From Thermoplasmata archaeon (GTDB lineage Archaea > Thermoplasmatota > Thermoplasmata > Methanomassiliicoccales > Methanomethylophilaceae), in the NCBI GenBank assembly GCA_015063165.1, contig SUSZ01000012.1, positions 1 to 47,775 of the forward strand: 47,775 nucleotides of DNA. Direction: 5' to 3'. Both the position numbers and the translations under genes were made by a program. The notes under the pieces were generated by a model that searched no databases, was not told the origin of the DNA, and saw nothing but the letters and a program-made list of their open reading frames with translations. This document shows, in pieces, positions 1 to 7,860 of the stretch (position 1 is its first letter; every line of letters begins with the position of its first letter).

Positions 1-100
1 GGCTCGCGACCCCGGCCCCGTCCGAGGGCCGAATCGCCCCGCCGGTCGGCACGGTCCTGCGGATCCGGCCCAGAAGGCCGCAGGTAGGCTTCCGGACTTA
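1..100. other. GC-rich structured segment cut by the window edge, possible ncRNA end
   Basis: These bases contain no convincing ORF but fold well. Bases 20-30 can pair with 87-97 (GTCCGAGGGCC with GGCTTCCGGAC, 10 of 11 pairs counting G-U), and inside them CCTGCGG (56-62) pairs perfectly with CCGCAGG (78-84). An AT-rich stretch follows (98-128). This looks like the end of a stable RNA whose other end lies outside the window. I could not match it to RNase P RNA, SRP RNA, 5S rRNA or tRNA by their conserved cores. The strand is undecided because the stems work on either strand, and TATA-like bases at 98-105 could read in either direction. Confidence 0.35.
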
Positions 101-125
101 TACCATAAAATCCAGGAGTTAGAGT

Positions 126-1304
126 TTAAATTAACGCCTTTGAGACGGCTTCTTTGAGAGCCGTAATGACATCTCCTGCGATCGATGCGTCGGGAACTCC
201 TCCCTGCGAGAAGTCCGGCTTGCCTCCGCCCCTTCCTCCGAAAGCCTTCAGGCAGTCGCCGAGGATGGCCTTGCAGTCCACGGCTTTGTTGCCGGAAGCC
301 AGGACCACTGAGAGGGTCTCTCCGACGGAAACGAGTGCTGCGACCCCTCCTTTGGATTTGATGGCTTCCGCGGCCTCTGCGAGGGCGTTGCGGTCCCCTC
401 CTGGAACTACGACGGACAGGACCGGGCACCCGTTGACGTCCTCGGGCACGGCGCTGGAGAGGATGTCCTTGGACGCGGATCTCAGCAGCTTGCGGTCCAG
501 CTCGAGCTCATGCTTCATGTTGCTGACTGCGCGAGGGGAGTCCTCCGCCTTGCATCCGATGGTGTCGATCATCTCCAGAGCGGAGATGGCCAGAGCGGTC
601 GCTGCATCCTTGGCGGCATCTCCGATCTTGAAGTGTATCGCCACTCCGTCCTTGCCTGCGGAGACCTTCCTGTCCACGGTGATGAACTCCAGCTCGGACG
701 TCTCCATGACATGGATTCCGCTGCACGCGGAGAGGTCTATGTCCCCGATGGCGACGACCGAGATCTCCTCATCCTCGGCGATTCTGTCCAGCTTTATCCT
801 GACCTTCTCCAGGTCGGGGTCGTCCCTGTCCATGATGGTCTTGGTGACCGGGAGGTTGTCCCTGATGGCCTGGTTGGCGAAAGCCAGAGCGGCGCGGATC
901 TGCTCCCAGGTAAGGTCCTGGTTCACGATGACGTACTTGCTCTCCGGCGAGATGTAGATCTTCTTTATCGTCAGCTCGGGGCACTGCCTCTTCAGGGAGC
1001 AGAACAGGAGGTGCTCTCCGGTGTGTCCCTGCATGAGGTCGAAGCGCCTGTCCCAGTCGACGCTGCACCAGACCATGTCGCCTTTCGCGAGGTCGTTGCC
1101 CGGGACTACGTGGATTATGTCCTTGCCCTTGTAATGGACGTCTGTGACCCTGCGGTCGCGGATGCTGCCGGTGTCGCACACCTGGCCTCCTCCGCCCGGA
1201 TAAAACGCGGTGGTGTCGAGGACGACCTCGTCACCTTCGACGGATACGACCTCCGCCTCGAAGTTGAATAGGTATCCGTCCCGCCTGAAAATCTCGTCGG
1301 TCAT
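126..1304 (-). CDS. alaX: Alanyl-tRNA editing protein AlaX (long form with DHHA1 domain)
   Basis: This 392-residue protein is a stand-alone relative of the alanyl-tRNA synthetase editing half and should hydrolyse Ser-tRNA(Ala) or Gly-tRNA(Ala) in the cytoplasm. The beta-barrel begins with an FYPGGGGQ motif (residues 34-41). The zinc-binding editing site is complete: HTGEH (H94, H98) and CSGIH (C194, H198). A C-terminal DHHA1 region ends in GGRGGGKPD (356-364), so this is the long AlaX-L/AlaX-M type rather than the short AlaX-S. The open frame runs on upstream, but the start is set at the ATG at 1304: the longer part loses similarity and would run through the divergent promoter and antisense to the Lrp gene. 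The stop is TAA. It is divergent from the Lrp regulator. Confidence 0.9.
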   Translation of the reverse strand: MTDEIFRRDGYLFNFEAEVVSVEGDEVVLDTTAFYPGGGGQVCDTGSIRDRRVTDVHYKGKDIIHVVPGNDLAKGDMVWCSVDWDRRFDLMQGHTGEHLLFCSLKRQCPELTIKKIYISPESKYVIVNQDLTWEQIRAALAFANQAIRDNLPVTKTIMDRDDPDLEKVRIKLDRIAEDEEISVVAIGDIDLSACSGIHVMETSELEFITVDRKVSAGKDGVAIHFKIGDAAKDAATALAISALEMIDTIGCKAEDSPRAVSNMKHELELDRKLLRSASKDILSSAVPEDVNGCPVLSVVVPGGDRNALAEAAEAIKSKGGVAALVSVGETLSVVLASGNKAVDCKAILGDCLKAFGGRGGGKPDFSQGGVPDASIAGDVITALKEAVSKALI

Positions 1305-1370
1305 TGTATCACTGCTCTGTCTAAGCGTGAGATAATAAATATCCTTTAAGGCTATGCTCTCCGAGATTCC
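1305..1370. promoter_or_regulatory. Divergent promoter region between alaX and the Lrp gene
   Basis: These 66 bases separate two divergent start codons. An AT-rich tract at 1331-1350 (GATAATAAATATCC) contains TATA-like sequence about 25-35 bases from the Lrp ATG at 1371, consistent with a very short leader. Lrp proteins commonly autoregulate, so an operator here is plausible, but I see no clear palindrome. Confidence 0.45.
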
Positions 1371-1829
1371 ATGGGCCTCGAAGGATACGACGAACTGGAC
1401 AAGCGCATCATCGAGCTTCTGAGCACGTCCAGCCAAGGCTCTTACAGGCAGATTGCCAAGACCCTCGACGTCCATCCATCCACGCTCATCCAGAGGGTCA
1501 AGAACCTGGAGTCTAGAGGAGTCATCCGCGGATACCGCGCCAACATCGACTACATGAAGCTCGGGTTCGAGTTCATGGGCGTGGTCAACGTCAACGCGTC
1601 CGACGTTATCGCGGTCCAGGACAAGATCTCGAAGATACCCCAGGTGGTCTCCGTCTTCGACGTCACCGGCGACAGCGACTGCATGGCCTGGATAGCCTGC
1701 ATCGACAGGGAGGAGTTCTCCTCGGTCGTCAAGAAGATAAACTCCATCGAGGGGGTCACCAGGACGAACACCTCGGTCATCATGGACATCAAGAAGGACC
1801 CGTTCTCCTACATCCCGCCTATACTGTGA
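1371..1829 (+). CDS. Lrp/AsnC family transcriptional regulator
   Basis: This 152-residue protein has the usual size and layout of an archaeal Lrp/AsnC regulator. The N-terminal helix-turn-helix is visible at about residues 8-52 (DELDKRIIELL ... YRQIAKTLDVHPSTLIQRVKNLE). An RAM-type alpha/beta ligand-binding domain follows (about 65-145), including the VTGDSDCMAWIAC strand typical of the family. Such proteins bind DNA as dimers or octamers and respond to amino acids. The effector cannot be told from sequence. It stands alone, divergent from alaX and 105 bases upstream of aspS. Local control of either neighbour is possible but unproven. Confidence 0.9.
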   Translation: MGLEGYDELDKRIIELLSTSSQGSYRQIAKTLDVHPSTLIQRVKNLESRGVIRGYRANIDYMKLGFEFMGVVNVNASDVIAVQDKISKIPQVVSVFDVTGDSDCMAWIACIDREEFSSVVKKINSIEGVTRTNTSVIMDIKKDPFSYIPPIL

Positions 1830-1885
1830 CACAGCCCCTTTTATAGGCGTCTATGCGGGCTTCAAGCCGTTGAAATCGTCCGACT

Positions 1886-1900
1886 ATACTTTATAGTGCT
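1886..1900 (+). promoter_or_regulatory. TATA-like element upstream of aspS
   Basis: The sequence CTATACTTTATAGTG in the gap between the Lrp gene and aspS contains a TATA-like core at about 1890-1897. It lies about 40 bases before the aspS ATG, so the leader would be short. No Shine-Dalgarno-like sequence beyond AGGTG (1926-1930) is seen. Confidence 0.4.
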
Positions 1901-1934
1901 TGCAGAATAGCGAGGCTCATTAACAGGTGCTCTT

Positions 1935-3752
1935 ATGAGAAGAACAAACACATGCGGCGATCTGAGGATGTCGGACCTCGGAAAGAAAGTATGCCTGCAG
2001 GGATGGGTCAGGTTCTCCAGGGACCACGGAGGAGTCGCTTTCATCGACCTCGCCGACAGGTACGGGATCACCCAGGTCGTCTTCGACCCCGAGGACCTTC
2101 CCGCAGGGGCCGACAAGGACGCCATCGCGGCAGAGATGTCCAAATTCACGCGCGAATGCGTGGTATCCATTGACGGAATCGTCAGGAAGAGGGTCGAGGG
2201 CACCGACGACTCCAGGAACCCTACCGGCGAGATCGAGGTCCTCATCACCAGCGCGGAGCTTCTGAACACCTCCGTCATGCCTCCCTTCGAGCTCGGAGAC
2301 CAGAAAGAAGGAGTCCTCCCCAACGAGGACGTCCGTCTGAAGTACAGGTACCTCGACCTCAGGAGGACCGAGATGATCCAGGCCATGGAGTTCAGGAGCA
2401 AGCTCGTGCACCTCGCGAGACAGTACCTCGAGCAGAACGGGTTCCTCGAGATCGAGACCCCAATCCTCGGAAGGTCCACTCCCGAAGGAGCCAGGGACTA
2501 CATCGTCCCGTCCAGGGTCCATCCCGGAACCTTCTACGCCCTTCCCCAGTCCCCTCAGCAGTTCAAGCAGATGCTGATGGTCGCGAGCATGGACCGCTAC
2601 TACCAGGTCGCCAGATGCTTCCGCGACGAGGACTCCAGGAAGGACAGGCAGCCCGAGTTCACCCAGCTGGACCTGGAGATGTCCTTCGTCGACATGAAGG
2701 ACATCCAGGACATGATGGAGGGAATGGTCAGCTACGTCTGGAAGGGACTCTACGGAAAGGATCTCCAGACCCCGTTCCCCCACATCGGATACCGCGACGC
2801 CATGGAGAGGTTCGGATCCGACAAGCCCGACATGAGGTACGGTCTGGAGTTCATCAAGCTCACAGAGGTCGTCAAGGACGCTCCGTACAAGATCTTCCAG
2901 AACATCCTGGCGGAGGGCGGGATCGTCGCAGGAATGAACCTCAAGGCAGACATCGCCGGCGAGAAGGTCGGAAGGAACGACGTCGATCGTTACATCAAGT
3001 ACGCCAAGAAGGTAGGGCTCGGAGGGCTCACCTGGATGAGGTGCGTGGACGGAAAGCTGGAGAGCAACATCGTGAAGTACTTCACCCCCGAGATCCTCGA
3101 GAACATCAAGAAGACCATGGGGGCCGAGGAGGGCGACCTGCTGTTCATCATCGCAGGGCCCTGGAAGGCCACCTACGAGGGCGGAGGATTCCTCAGGAAG
3201 AAGGTCGCGGAGGACCTCGGACTCGTGCCCGAGGACGTCTTCCAGTTCTTCTGGATGGACCAGTGCCCCATGTACGAAGTCGACCCCGTCTCCGGCAAGT
3301 GCGACGCGTTCCACCACCCGTTCGTCCTCCCCGAGGGAGACCCCATGGACGAGAACGTGGGCGGAGCCTGCTTCGATCTGTGCCTGAACGGCAACGAGCT
3401 CGGATCCGGTTCCCTGCGTATCCACAACGTCGAGATGCAGAGGCAGGTATTCCACAAGCTCGGACTCGACGACGAGAGGATCGAGAGGAACTTCGGCTAC
3501 TTCGTGGAGATGCTCAGCTACGGAGCGCCTCCCCACGGCGGAATCGCCATCGGAGTGGACAGGCTGTGCGCCATCCTCCTGAACAAGGAGTCCATCAGGG
3601 ACGTCATTGCGTTCCCCAAGAATAAGAGGGCGGTTTCCCTACTGGACGGCTCGCCCTCCAAGGTCGACGACGACAAGCTCGAGGAGCTCCAGATCATCTC
3701 CCTCGCAGGAGACCTGGACATCGGCGACATCGACGAGACCGAGATCGAATGA
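1935..3752 (+). CDS. aspS: Aspartyl-tRNA synthetase, bacterial-type with GAD domain, likely non-discriminating
   Basis: This 605-residue class II synthetase charges tRNA with aspartate. Length and sequence match the bacterial type (about 590 residues, with a GAD domain between motifs 2 and 3), not the roughly 430-residue archaeal type. Signs are RYLDLRR, STPEGARDYIVPSRVH, FYALPQSPQQFKQML and QVARCFRDEDSRKDRQPEFTQ (motif 2). Motif 3 is in GIAIGVDRL near the C-terminus. In the anticodon-binding OB fold it carries H31 (RDHGG) and a glycine at 89 (RVEGT). These align with the H31/G83 pair linked to non-discriminating enzymes in Pseudomonas (from memory), where the discriminating E. coli enzyme has Leu and Lys. 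With gatCAB also in the window, it probably makes Asp-tRNA(Asn) as well. It was likely acquired from bacteria. Confidence 0.93.
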   Translation: MRRTNTCGDLRMSDLGKKVCLQGWVRFSRDHGGVAFIDLADRYGITQVVFDPEDLPAGADKDAIAAEMSKFTRECVVSIDGIVRKRVEGTDDSRNPTGEIEVLITSAELLNTSVMPPFELGDQKEGVLPNEDVRLKYRYLDLRRTEMIQAMEFRSKLVHLARQYLEQNGFLEIETPILGRSTPEGARDYIVPSRVHPGTFYALPQSPQQFKQMLMVASMDRYYQVARCFRDEDSRKDRQPEFTQLDLEMSFVDMKDIQDMMEGMVSYVWKGLYGKDLQTPFPHIGYRDAMERFGSDKPDMRYGLEFIKLTEVVKDAPYKIFQNILAEGGIVAGMNLKADIAGEKVGRNDVDRYIKYAKKVGLGGLTWMRCVDGKLESNIVKYFTPEILENIKKTMGAEEGDLLFIIAGPWKATYEGGGFLRKKVAEDLGLVPEDVFQFFWMDQCPMYEVDPVSGKCDAFHHPFVLPEGDPMDENVGGACFDLCLNGNELGSGSLRIHNVEMQRQVFHKLGLDDERIERNFGYFVEMLSYGAPPHGGIAIGVDRLCAILLNKESIRDVIAFPKNKRAVSLLDGSPSKVDDDKLEELQIISLAGDLDIGDIDETEIE

Positions 3753-3758
3753 TCAATC

Positions 3759-3800
3759 AGGGGCTCCGGCCCCTCACACCCTCCTTACTGCTTTTTATCG
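3759..3800 (+). terminator. Stem-loop and T-run after aspS
   Basis: A perfect 6-bp stem AGGGGC / GCCCCT with a 4-base loop lies at 3759-3774. A pyrimidine-rich tract ending in CTTTTTA follows at about 3791-3797. It sits between aspS and larE. The T-run is some 17 bases from the stem, so the T-run alone may be the archaeal termination signal. Confidence 0.4.
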
Positions 3801-3821
3801 CCCTACATCATCACCCCGGCC

Positions 3822-4595
3822 ATGAAGCTCCATCCGTCTATCGTACCCGAGAGCCTGAGAGCATTCTTCGAGGAGAATCCCAGGGTGCTGCTGGCGTTCT
3901 CCGGAGGCACGGACTCGTCCTATCTGCTGTTCGCGGCTGTGGCAAGCGGAGCGGACGTCGTGGCGTGCACAGCCAAAGGCCCTTTCCAGCCCGATTTCGA
4001 GACCGAGGATGCTCTCTCGTTTGCCAAGGCGCTGGGGGTAAGGCATTCGATAGTCCTCGTGGATCCCCTTTCCCATCCCGGGATATCGGCCAACGGACCG
4101 GACAGATGCTACCTGTGCAAGAGGGTGCTGTTCGGGAAGCTCCGCGAGATCGCAGACATCGAGGAAAGATGCCTCATAGACGCCACCAATGCATCCGACG
4201 ATCCTTCATCTAGGCCCGGTATGAGGGCGCTGGATGAGCTGGGCGTTGTGTCTCCGCTGAGGATATGCGAGATCGCCAAAGCGGATGTCAGGAGGCTATC
4301 CAGAGAATCGGACCTGCCGTTCGCCGACATGCCGTCCAACTCCTGTCTGGCCACAAGGATTTCCACCGGGACGGCGATCACGGCAGAGGCGCTGGAGAGA
4401 GTGGAGAGATCCGAGGACGAGATTCGCGGATTGGGATTCTCGGGATTCCGCGTCAGGGACAGAGGCGACCAGTGCATCCTCGAGATACAGGACCACGACA
4501 AAAGGGTCCTTGACAACAGCATCGCGGAAGTCGAATCCATTCTCAATAAGTACTATTCGGGGATATCATACGGTCGGAGGCCACCATCGGAATGA
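3822..4595 (+). CDS. larE: ATP-dependent sacrificial sulfur transferase LarE
   Basis: This 257-residue PP-loop ATP pyrophosphatase matches LarE, which adenylates and then thiolates the pyridinium-3,5-dicarboxylate mononucleotide made by LarB. In the studied Lactiplantibacillus enzyme the sulfur comes from its own cysteine. The PP-loop SGGTDSS is at residues 27-33. C175 in NSCLATR corresponds to the sacrificial Cys176. The pair C96/C99 (RCYLCK) is also present, as in relatives that may carry an iron-sulfur cluster. It is first in the larE-larB-larC operon and overlaps larB by 4 bases (ATGA). The product cofactor is the nickel-pincer nucleotide used by lactate racemase LarA and LarA-like racemases or epimerases. 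No larA is in the window. Confidence 0.9.
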   Translation: MKLHPSIVPESLRAFFEENPRVLLAFSGGTDSSYLLFAAVASGADVVACTAKGPFQPDFETEDALSFAKALGVRHSIVLVDPLSHPGISANGPDRCYLCKRVLFGKLREIADIEERCLIDATNASDDPSSRPGMRALDELGVVSPLRICEIAKADVRRLSRESDLPFADMPSNSCLATRISTGTAITAEALERVERSEDEIRGLGFSGFRVRDRGDQCILEIQDHDKRVLDNSIAEVESILNKYYSGISYGRRPPSE

Positions 4596-5344
4596 ACACG
4601 CTGCAGATCCTACAGGACGTCAGAGATGGAAAACTCTCCCCAGAGGATGCAGAGGTCATGCTGAAGGCCGAGCCGTTCGTGGAGCTGGGCTATGCCAAGC
4701 CCGATACCCACCGTCGCATCAGGCAGGGAGCCACCGAAGTCATATACGGAGCGGGGAAGACGCCCGAGCAGACTGCAGGGATCGTGAAAGCGCTCATGGA
4801 AGGAGGCGCAGGATGCGTTCTCGTCACCCGCGCTCCCGACGAAACAGCCAGTCTGATCAAGGAACGCTATAGCGATACCGAACATCATCCGGACTGCGGG
4901 ATAGTCATCGTCGGCAAGAAGCCTGAGCCGTCGAAGAACAGCCTGGTCTGTGTCGTATCCGCAGGCACCAGCGATATGAAGGTAGCCGAAGAGGCCGCGT
5001 TCACAGCCGAGGCCGAAGGCAGCAGGGTCGTGAGGATATACGACGCCGGGGTGTCGGGGATACACAGGCTGCTGTACAAGACCGACGACCTTCTCAGAGC
5101 CAGGGCCGTGGTGGTCGTGGCAGGCATGGAAGGCGCTCTGCCGTCCGTGGTCGGAGGGCTCGTGGACGTTCCCGTTCTGGCCGTTCCTACGTCCGTGGGA
5201 TACGGAGCATCGTTCGGAGGGGTCACCGCATTGCTGTCGATGATGAACTCCTGCTCCAGCGATGTTAGCGTGGTGAACATAGACAACGGGTTCGGAGCTG
5301 GATACATAGCCAGCATGATAGACAGGAGGAGCGCGCCATTATGA
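4592..5344 (+). CDS. larB: Nickel-pincer cofactor biosynthesis protein LarB (NaAD carboxylase/hydrolase)
   Basis: This 250-residue protein matches LarB, which carboxylates nicotinic acid adenine dinucleotide at C5 of the pyridinium ring and hydrolyses the phosphoanhydride, giving P2CMN and AMP. The C-terminal half is PurE-like (VSAGTSDMKVAEEAA at about 129-143, then GMEGALPSVVGGLVDVPVLAVPTSVGYG). The N-terminal half contains the conserved GYAKPDTHR and EVIYGAGKT segments. It overlaps larE upstream and larC downstream by ATGA, so the three genes are translationally coupled. Confidence 0.92.
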   Translation: MNTLQILQDVRDGKLSPEDAEVMLKAEPFVELGYAKPDTHRRIRQGATEVIYGAGKTPEQTAGIVKALMEGGAGCVLVTRAPDETASLIKERYSDTEHHPDCGIVIVGKKPEPSKNSLVCVVSAGTSDMKVAEEAAFTAEAEGSRVVRIYDAGVSGIHRLLYKTDDLLRARAVVVVAGMEGALPSVVGGLVDVPVLAVPTSVGYGASFGGVTALLSMMNSCSSDVSVVNIDNGFGAGYIASMIDRRSAPL

Positions 5345-6519
5345 GGACGATCTATCTCGATTGCAATGCCGGTGCTTCCGGCGACATGATGCTCGGAGCC
5401 CTCTGCGGGCTTCTGGACGACCCCTGCGAGCTCGAGGACATGGTCAAGGCTGCTGGGATGCCTGACGTGGAGGTTCGCGTGGAGAACGCATCCTCGTCGT
5501 CCGTATCGGGGATCAGAGTGCGCGTGCTGGTCCGCGGAGAGGAGGAGCATCAGGGCGACCATCGCCATCACCATCACAGCACCCATGGCAGTATCAGCGA
5601 CGTGATCTCCGGTCTGAACGTCTCCGAGAGCGTCAAGAGGCATGCACTGGAAATCTACGGCTCGATAGCTTCCGCGGAGGCCGAGGTGCACGGAAAGCCC
5701 GTCGACGAGGTGCATTTCCACGAAGTCGGAGCTCTGGATGCTGTCGCGGACGTCGTGGGCACCTGCATGCTCATGGAGAAGCTGGGCGCGGAGAGGATAG
5801 TCGCATCGCCACTGAGGACCGGATACGGCCAGGTGCAATGCGCTCATGGGATCCTTCCCGTCCCCGCTCCTGCCACCGCACTGCTACTGAGAGGCGTTCC
5901 AGTATACGCAGGCGACGTCGAAGGCGAGTTCACCACCCCCACCGGCGCCGCTCTCGTCTCTCATTTCGCGCAGGAGTACGGTAGGATGCCCCTGATGTCC
6001 TACGACAAGGTCGGAACAGGCTTCGGGAGCAAGGAATCCGAAGGGATCGCCGACATGCTCCGCGCCTTCCTGGGAGAATCCGATCCCGGGATGCCGACGA
6101 TGACCCAGATCGAATGTAACCTCGACGACATGACGCCCGAGGACATCGGCGAAGCCATCGCCGCCATAATGAACGAGGGGGCTCTGGATGTCGGAGTCCT
6201 GCCGATAACGATGAAGAAGGGCCGTCCTGGACATATGATGATTGTTCTGTGCAAGGACGTCGACAGGGAGCGCATAGCCAAGTCCGTCATCCTTCATACG
6301 TCTACCATCGGGGTTCGCATGCACAGGTGCGAGAGGGTAGAGTTAACTTCCAGGTTCGAGACTGTATCGACCGTATACGGCGATGTCAGGGTCAAGATAT
6401 CCGAGGGACACGGAATGTCGAAATGGAAGCCGGAGCACGACGACATCGCCAAGGCGTCGGAGCGTTCAGGGGTCTCCCAGGAGGAGGTCCGCCGCGAAGT
6501 CATCCGTTCCAAGCGGTGA
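5341..6519 (+). CDS. larC: Nickel insertion protein LarC (single-chain, CTP-dependent cyclometallase)
   Basis: This 392-residue protein matches LarC, which inserts nickel into the bis-thiolated pincer nucleotide in a CTP-dependent reaction. The N-terminus MRTIYLDCNAGASGDMMLGA is characteristic. A histidine-rich loop (residues 70-82, five consecutive positions RHHHH within it) fits nickel handling. The C-terminal LarC2-like part contains CNLDDMTPEDIGEA and TMKKGRPGHM. In Lactiplantibacillus plantarum larC is split and joined by a programmed frameshift; here it is one uninterrupted frame. The operon appears to end at this gene. Confidence 0.92.
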   Translation: MRTIYLDCNAGASGDMMLGALCGLLDDPCELEDMVKAAGMPDVEVRVENASSSSVSGIRVRVLVRGEEEHQGDHRHHHHSTHGSISDVISGLNVSESVKRHALEIYGSIASAEAEVHGKPVDEVHFHEVGALDAVADVVGTCMLMEKLGAERIVASPLRTGYGQVQCAHGILPVPAPATALLLRGVPVYAGDVEGEFTTPTGAALVSHFAQEYGRMPLMSYDKVGTGFGSKESEGIADMLRAFLGESDPGMPTMTQIECNLDDMTPEDIGEAIAAIMNEGALDVGVLPITMKKGRPGHMMIVLCKDVDRERIAKSVILHTSTIGVRMHRCERVELTSRFETVSTVYGDVRVKISEGHGMSKWKPEHDDIAKASERSGVSQEEVRREVIRSKR

Positions 6520-6534
6520 CCCTTCTAGTTCCTA

Positions 6535-6600
6535 ATTGCAAAAATCCTAGATAAATCGTGGAATAATTCACAGATTGCAAAAATCCTCGATTAATAATGG
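6535..6600 (+). repeat. Two imperfect 27-bp direct repeats before the first DUF4143 ATPase
   Basis: The repeats are at 6535-6561 and 6574-6600. They start with an identical 14-mer (ATTGCAAAAATCCT), end in TGG, match at 23 of 27 positions, and are 39 bases start to start. They lie immediately upstream of the TATA box of the ATPase gene, a position suited to an operator. The short spacer and only two copies make a CRISPR array untenable. Confidence 0.7.
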
Positions 6601-6601
6601 A

Positions 6602-6609
6602 TTTATATA
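6602..6609 (+). promoter_or_regulatory. TATA box for leaderless DUF4143 ATPase gene
   Basis: TTTATATA lies with its centre about 24 bases before the ATG at 6629. That is the usual TATA-to-start distance in archaea, so the transcript probably begins at or next to the start codon. No Shine-Dalgarno is present, which agrees with a leaderless mRNA. Confidence 0.6.
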
Positions 6610-6628
6610 GCAATGGGCATCATCAATC

Positions 6629-7831
6629 ATGGAGAGGTATCTCGAAAGGAGGAGCTACATAGAGCGTATCAGCGCCGGCCGTGGAGATACGGACGTCATC
6701 AAGGTGATAACAGGGATGAGACGTTGCGGAAAATCAGTCCTCCTTCAGATGTATTCCGATGAACTGATCAAGACCGGTGTTCCGAAAGAGAACATCATCC
6801 AGGTGAATTTCGAGAATTTCGAGTATCAGGGGATAAAGGACAAGGACCTTTTGAACGAGTTCCTTTCGAAAAGAATCACGACGGACGATCCGTATTATGT
6901 CCTTCTGGACGAGATCCAGAATGTGGAGGGATGGGAGCTCACCTTGTCCGGATTGGTGTCGATGGGCAACTGCGACGTTTACATAACTGGTTCTAATTCG
7001 GATATGCTTTCATCGAAACTGGCTACCCACATCTCCGGACGCCATGTCGAGATTCGTGTATTTCCGCTGTCTCTATCCGAATTCATGAGGATGCACGAGT
7101 ACTCAGATGGAGAGGCGGCGATGCGGGATTATCTCGAATACGGAGGCCTCCCCGGAATAGACCTGTCCAGAGGTTCGAGGTATGTGATGGATTATCTTGA
7201 AGGCGTCTACAGCACCATCGTGATAAAGGACGTCCTGAGACATGTGAACGTGAGGGATCCTTCGAAGGTGAGGGCGATCGCCAGGTTCCTGTTCTCCAAC
7301 ATAGGGAACATAACCAACAAAGCCTCCATAGCAAAGGAGACGGGTCTGTCCGAATCGACGGTAGGGATGTACCTGGATGCGATGGAGGAGGCGTTCCTGG
7401 TTCTCCAATGCAATCGGTACGACGCCGTGGGCAAAAAGCTGCTGAGAACCAATTCCAAATACTATGTCATGGACCTCGGTCTCAGAAAGGCAGCGTCGGA
7501 TCTGGTTGCTGGGACCGACTTGAGCAGGCCACTCGAGAACGTAGTCTATGTCGAGCTCTTGAGAAGAGGGTACAAGGTGAGAGTGGGCAGCTACAGGGAT
7601 TCAGAAGTGGATTTCATAGCATCCAGAGACGGCGAGATCGAGTACTATCAGGTATGCCAGACACTGATGACGGACGGTACGAGGGAAAGGGAGACCAGGG
7701 CTTTGATGCGTCCTGCGGACAGCTATCCCAAGACGGTGCTGACGCTGGACCGTTTCGGACTGGGCAATGATAATGGAATCATGATCAGAAACGTTGTGGA
7801 TTGGCTTCTGGAACGATCTTATGCCTCATGA
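6629..7831 (+). CDS. AAA ATPase with DUF4143 C-terminal domain (plus-strand copy)
   Basis: This 400-residue protein belongs to the large AAA_14/DUF4143 family of archaeal and bacterial predicted ATPases, whose cellular role is unknown. Walker A is GMRRCGKS (residues 29-36), Walker B YYVLLDEIQN (88-97), and a sensor-like YITGSNS follows. A central winged-helix segment is visible (NITNKASIAKETGLSESTVGMYLDAMEE). The C-terminal DUF4143 part resembles a PD-(D/E)XK fold, with SEVDFIA and EIEYYQV. It faces a second, diverged family member, and their 3' ends are 29 bases apart. It has its own upstream direct repeats and a leaderless start. Mobile or defence-like behaviour is a guess. Confidence 0.85.
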   Translation: MERYLERRSYIERISAGRGDTDVIKVITGMRRCGKSVLLQMYSDELIKTGVPKENIIQVNFENFEYQGIKDKDLLNEFLSKRITTDDPYYVLLDEIQNVEGWELTLSGLVSMGNCDVYITGSNSDMLSSKLATHISGRHVEIRVFPLSLSEFMRMHEYSDGEAAMRDYLEYGGLPGIDLSRGSRYVMDYLEGVYSTIVIKDVLRHVNVRDPSKVRAIARFLFSNIGNITNKASIAKETGLSESTVGMYLDAMEEAFLVLQCNRYDAVGKKLLRTNSKYYVMDLGLRKAASDLVAGTDLSRPLENVVYVELLRRGYKVRVGSYRDSEVDFIASRDGEIEYYQVCQTLMTDGTRERETRALMRPADSYPKTVLTLDRFGLGNDNGIMIRNVVDWLLERSYAS

Positions 7832-7860
7832 TGTCGAATCTGCCTTCGGTGATGGCGGCA

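Noticed and set aside
1920-3536. Long minus-strand open frame (538 codons) opposite aspS
   Set aside because: Antisense shadow of a clear aminoacyl-tRNA synthetase, rich in Leu/Val/Asp/Glu with no recognisable domain.
5341-6519. Possible programmed frameshift in larC as in L. plantarum
   Set aside because: The frame is continuous over 392 codons and both LarC1 and LarC2 segments are read without a break.
6535-6600. Direct repeats as ends of an insertion sequence
   Set aside because: They are in direct rather than inverted orientation, 39 bases apart, and no transposase is present.
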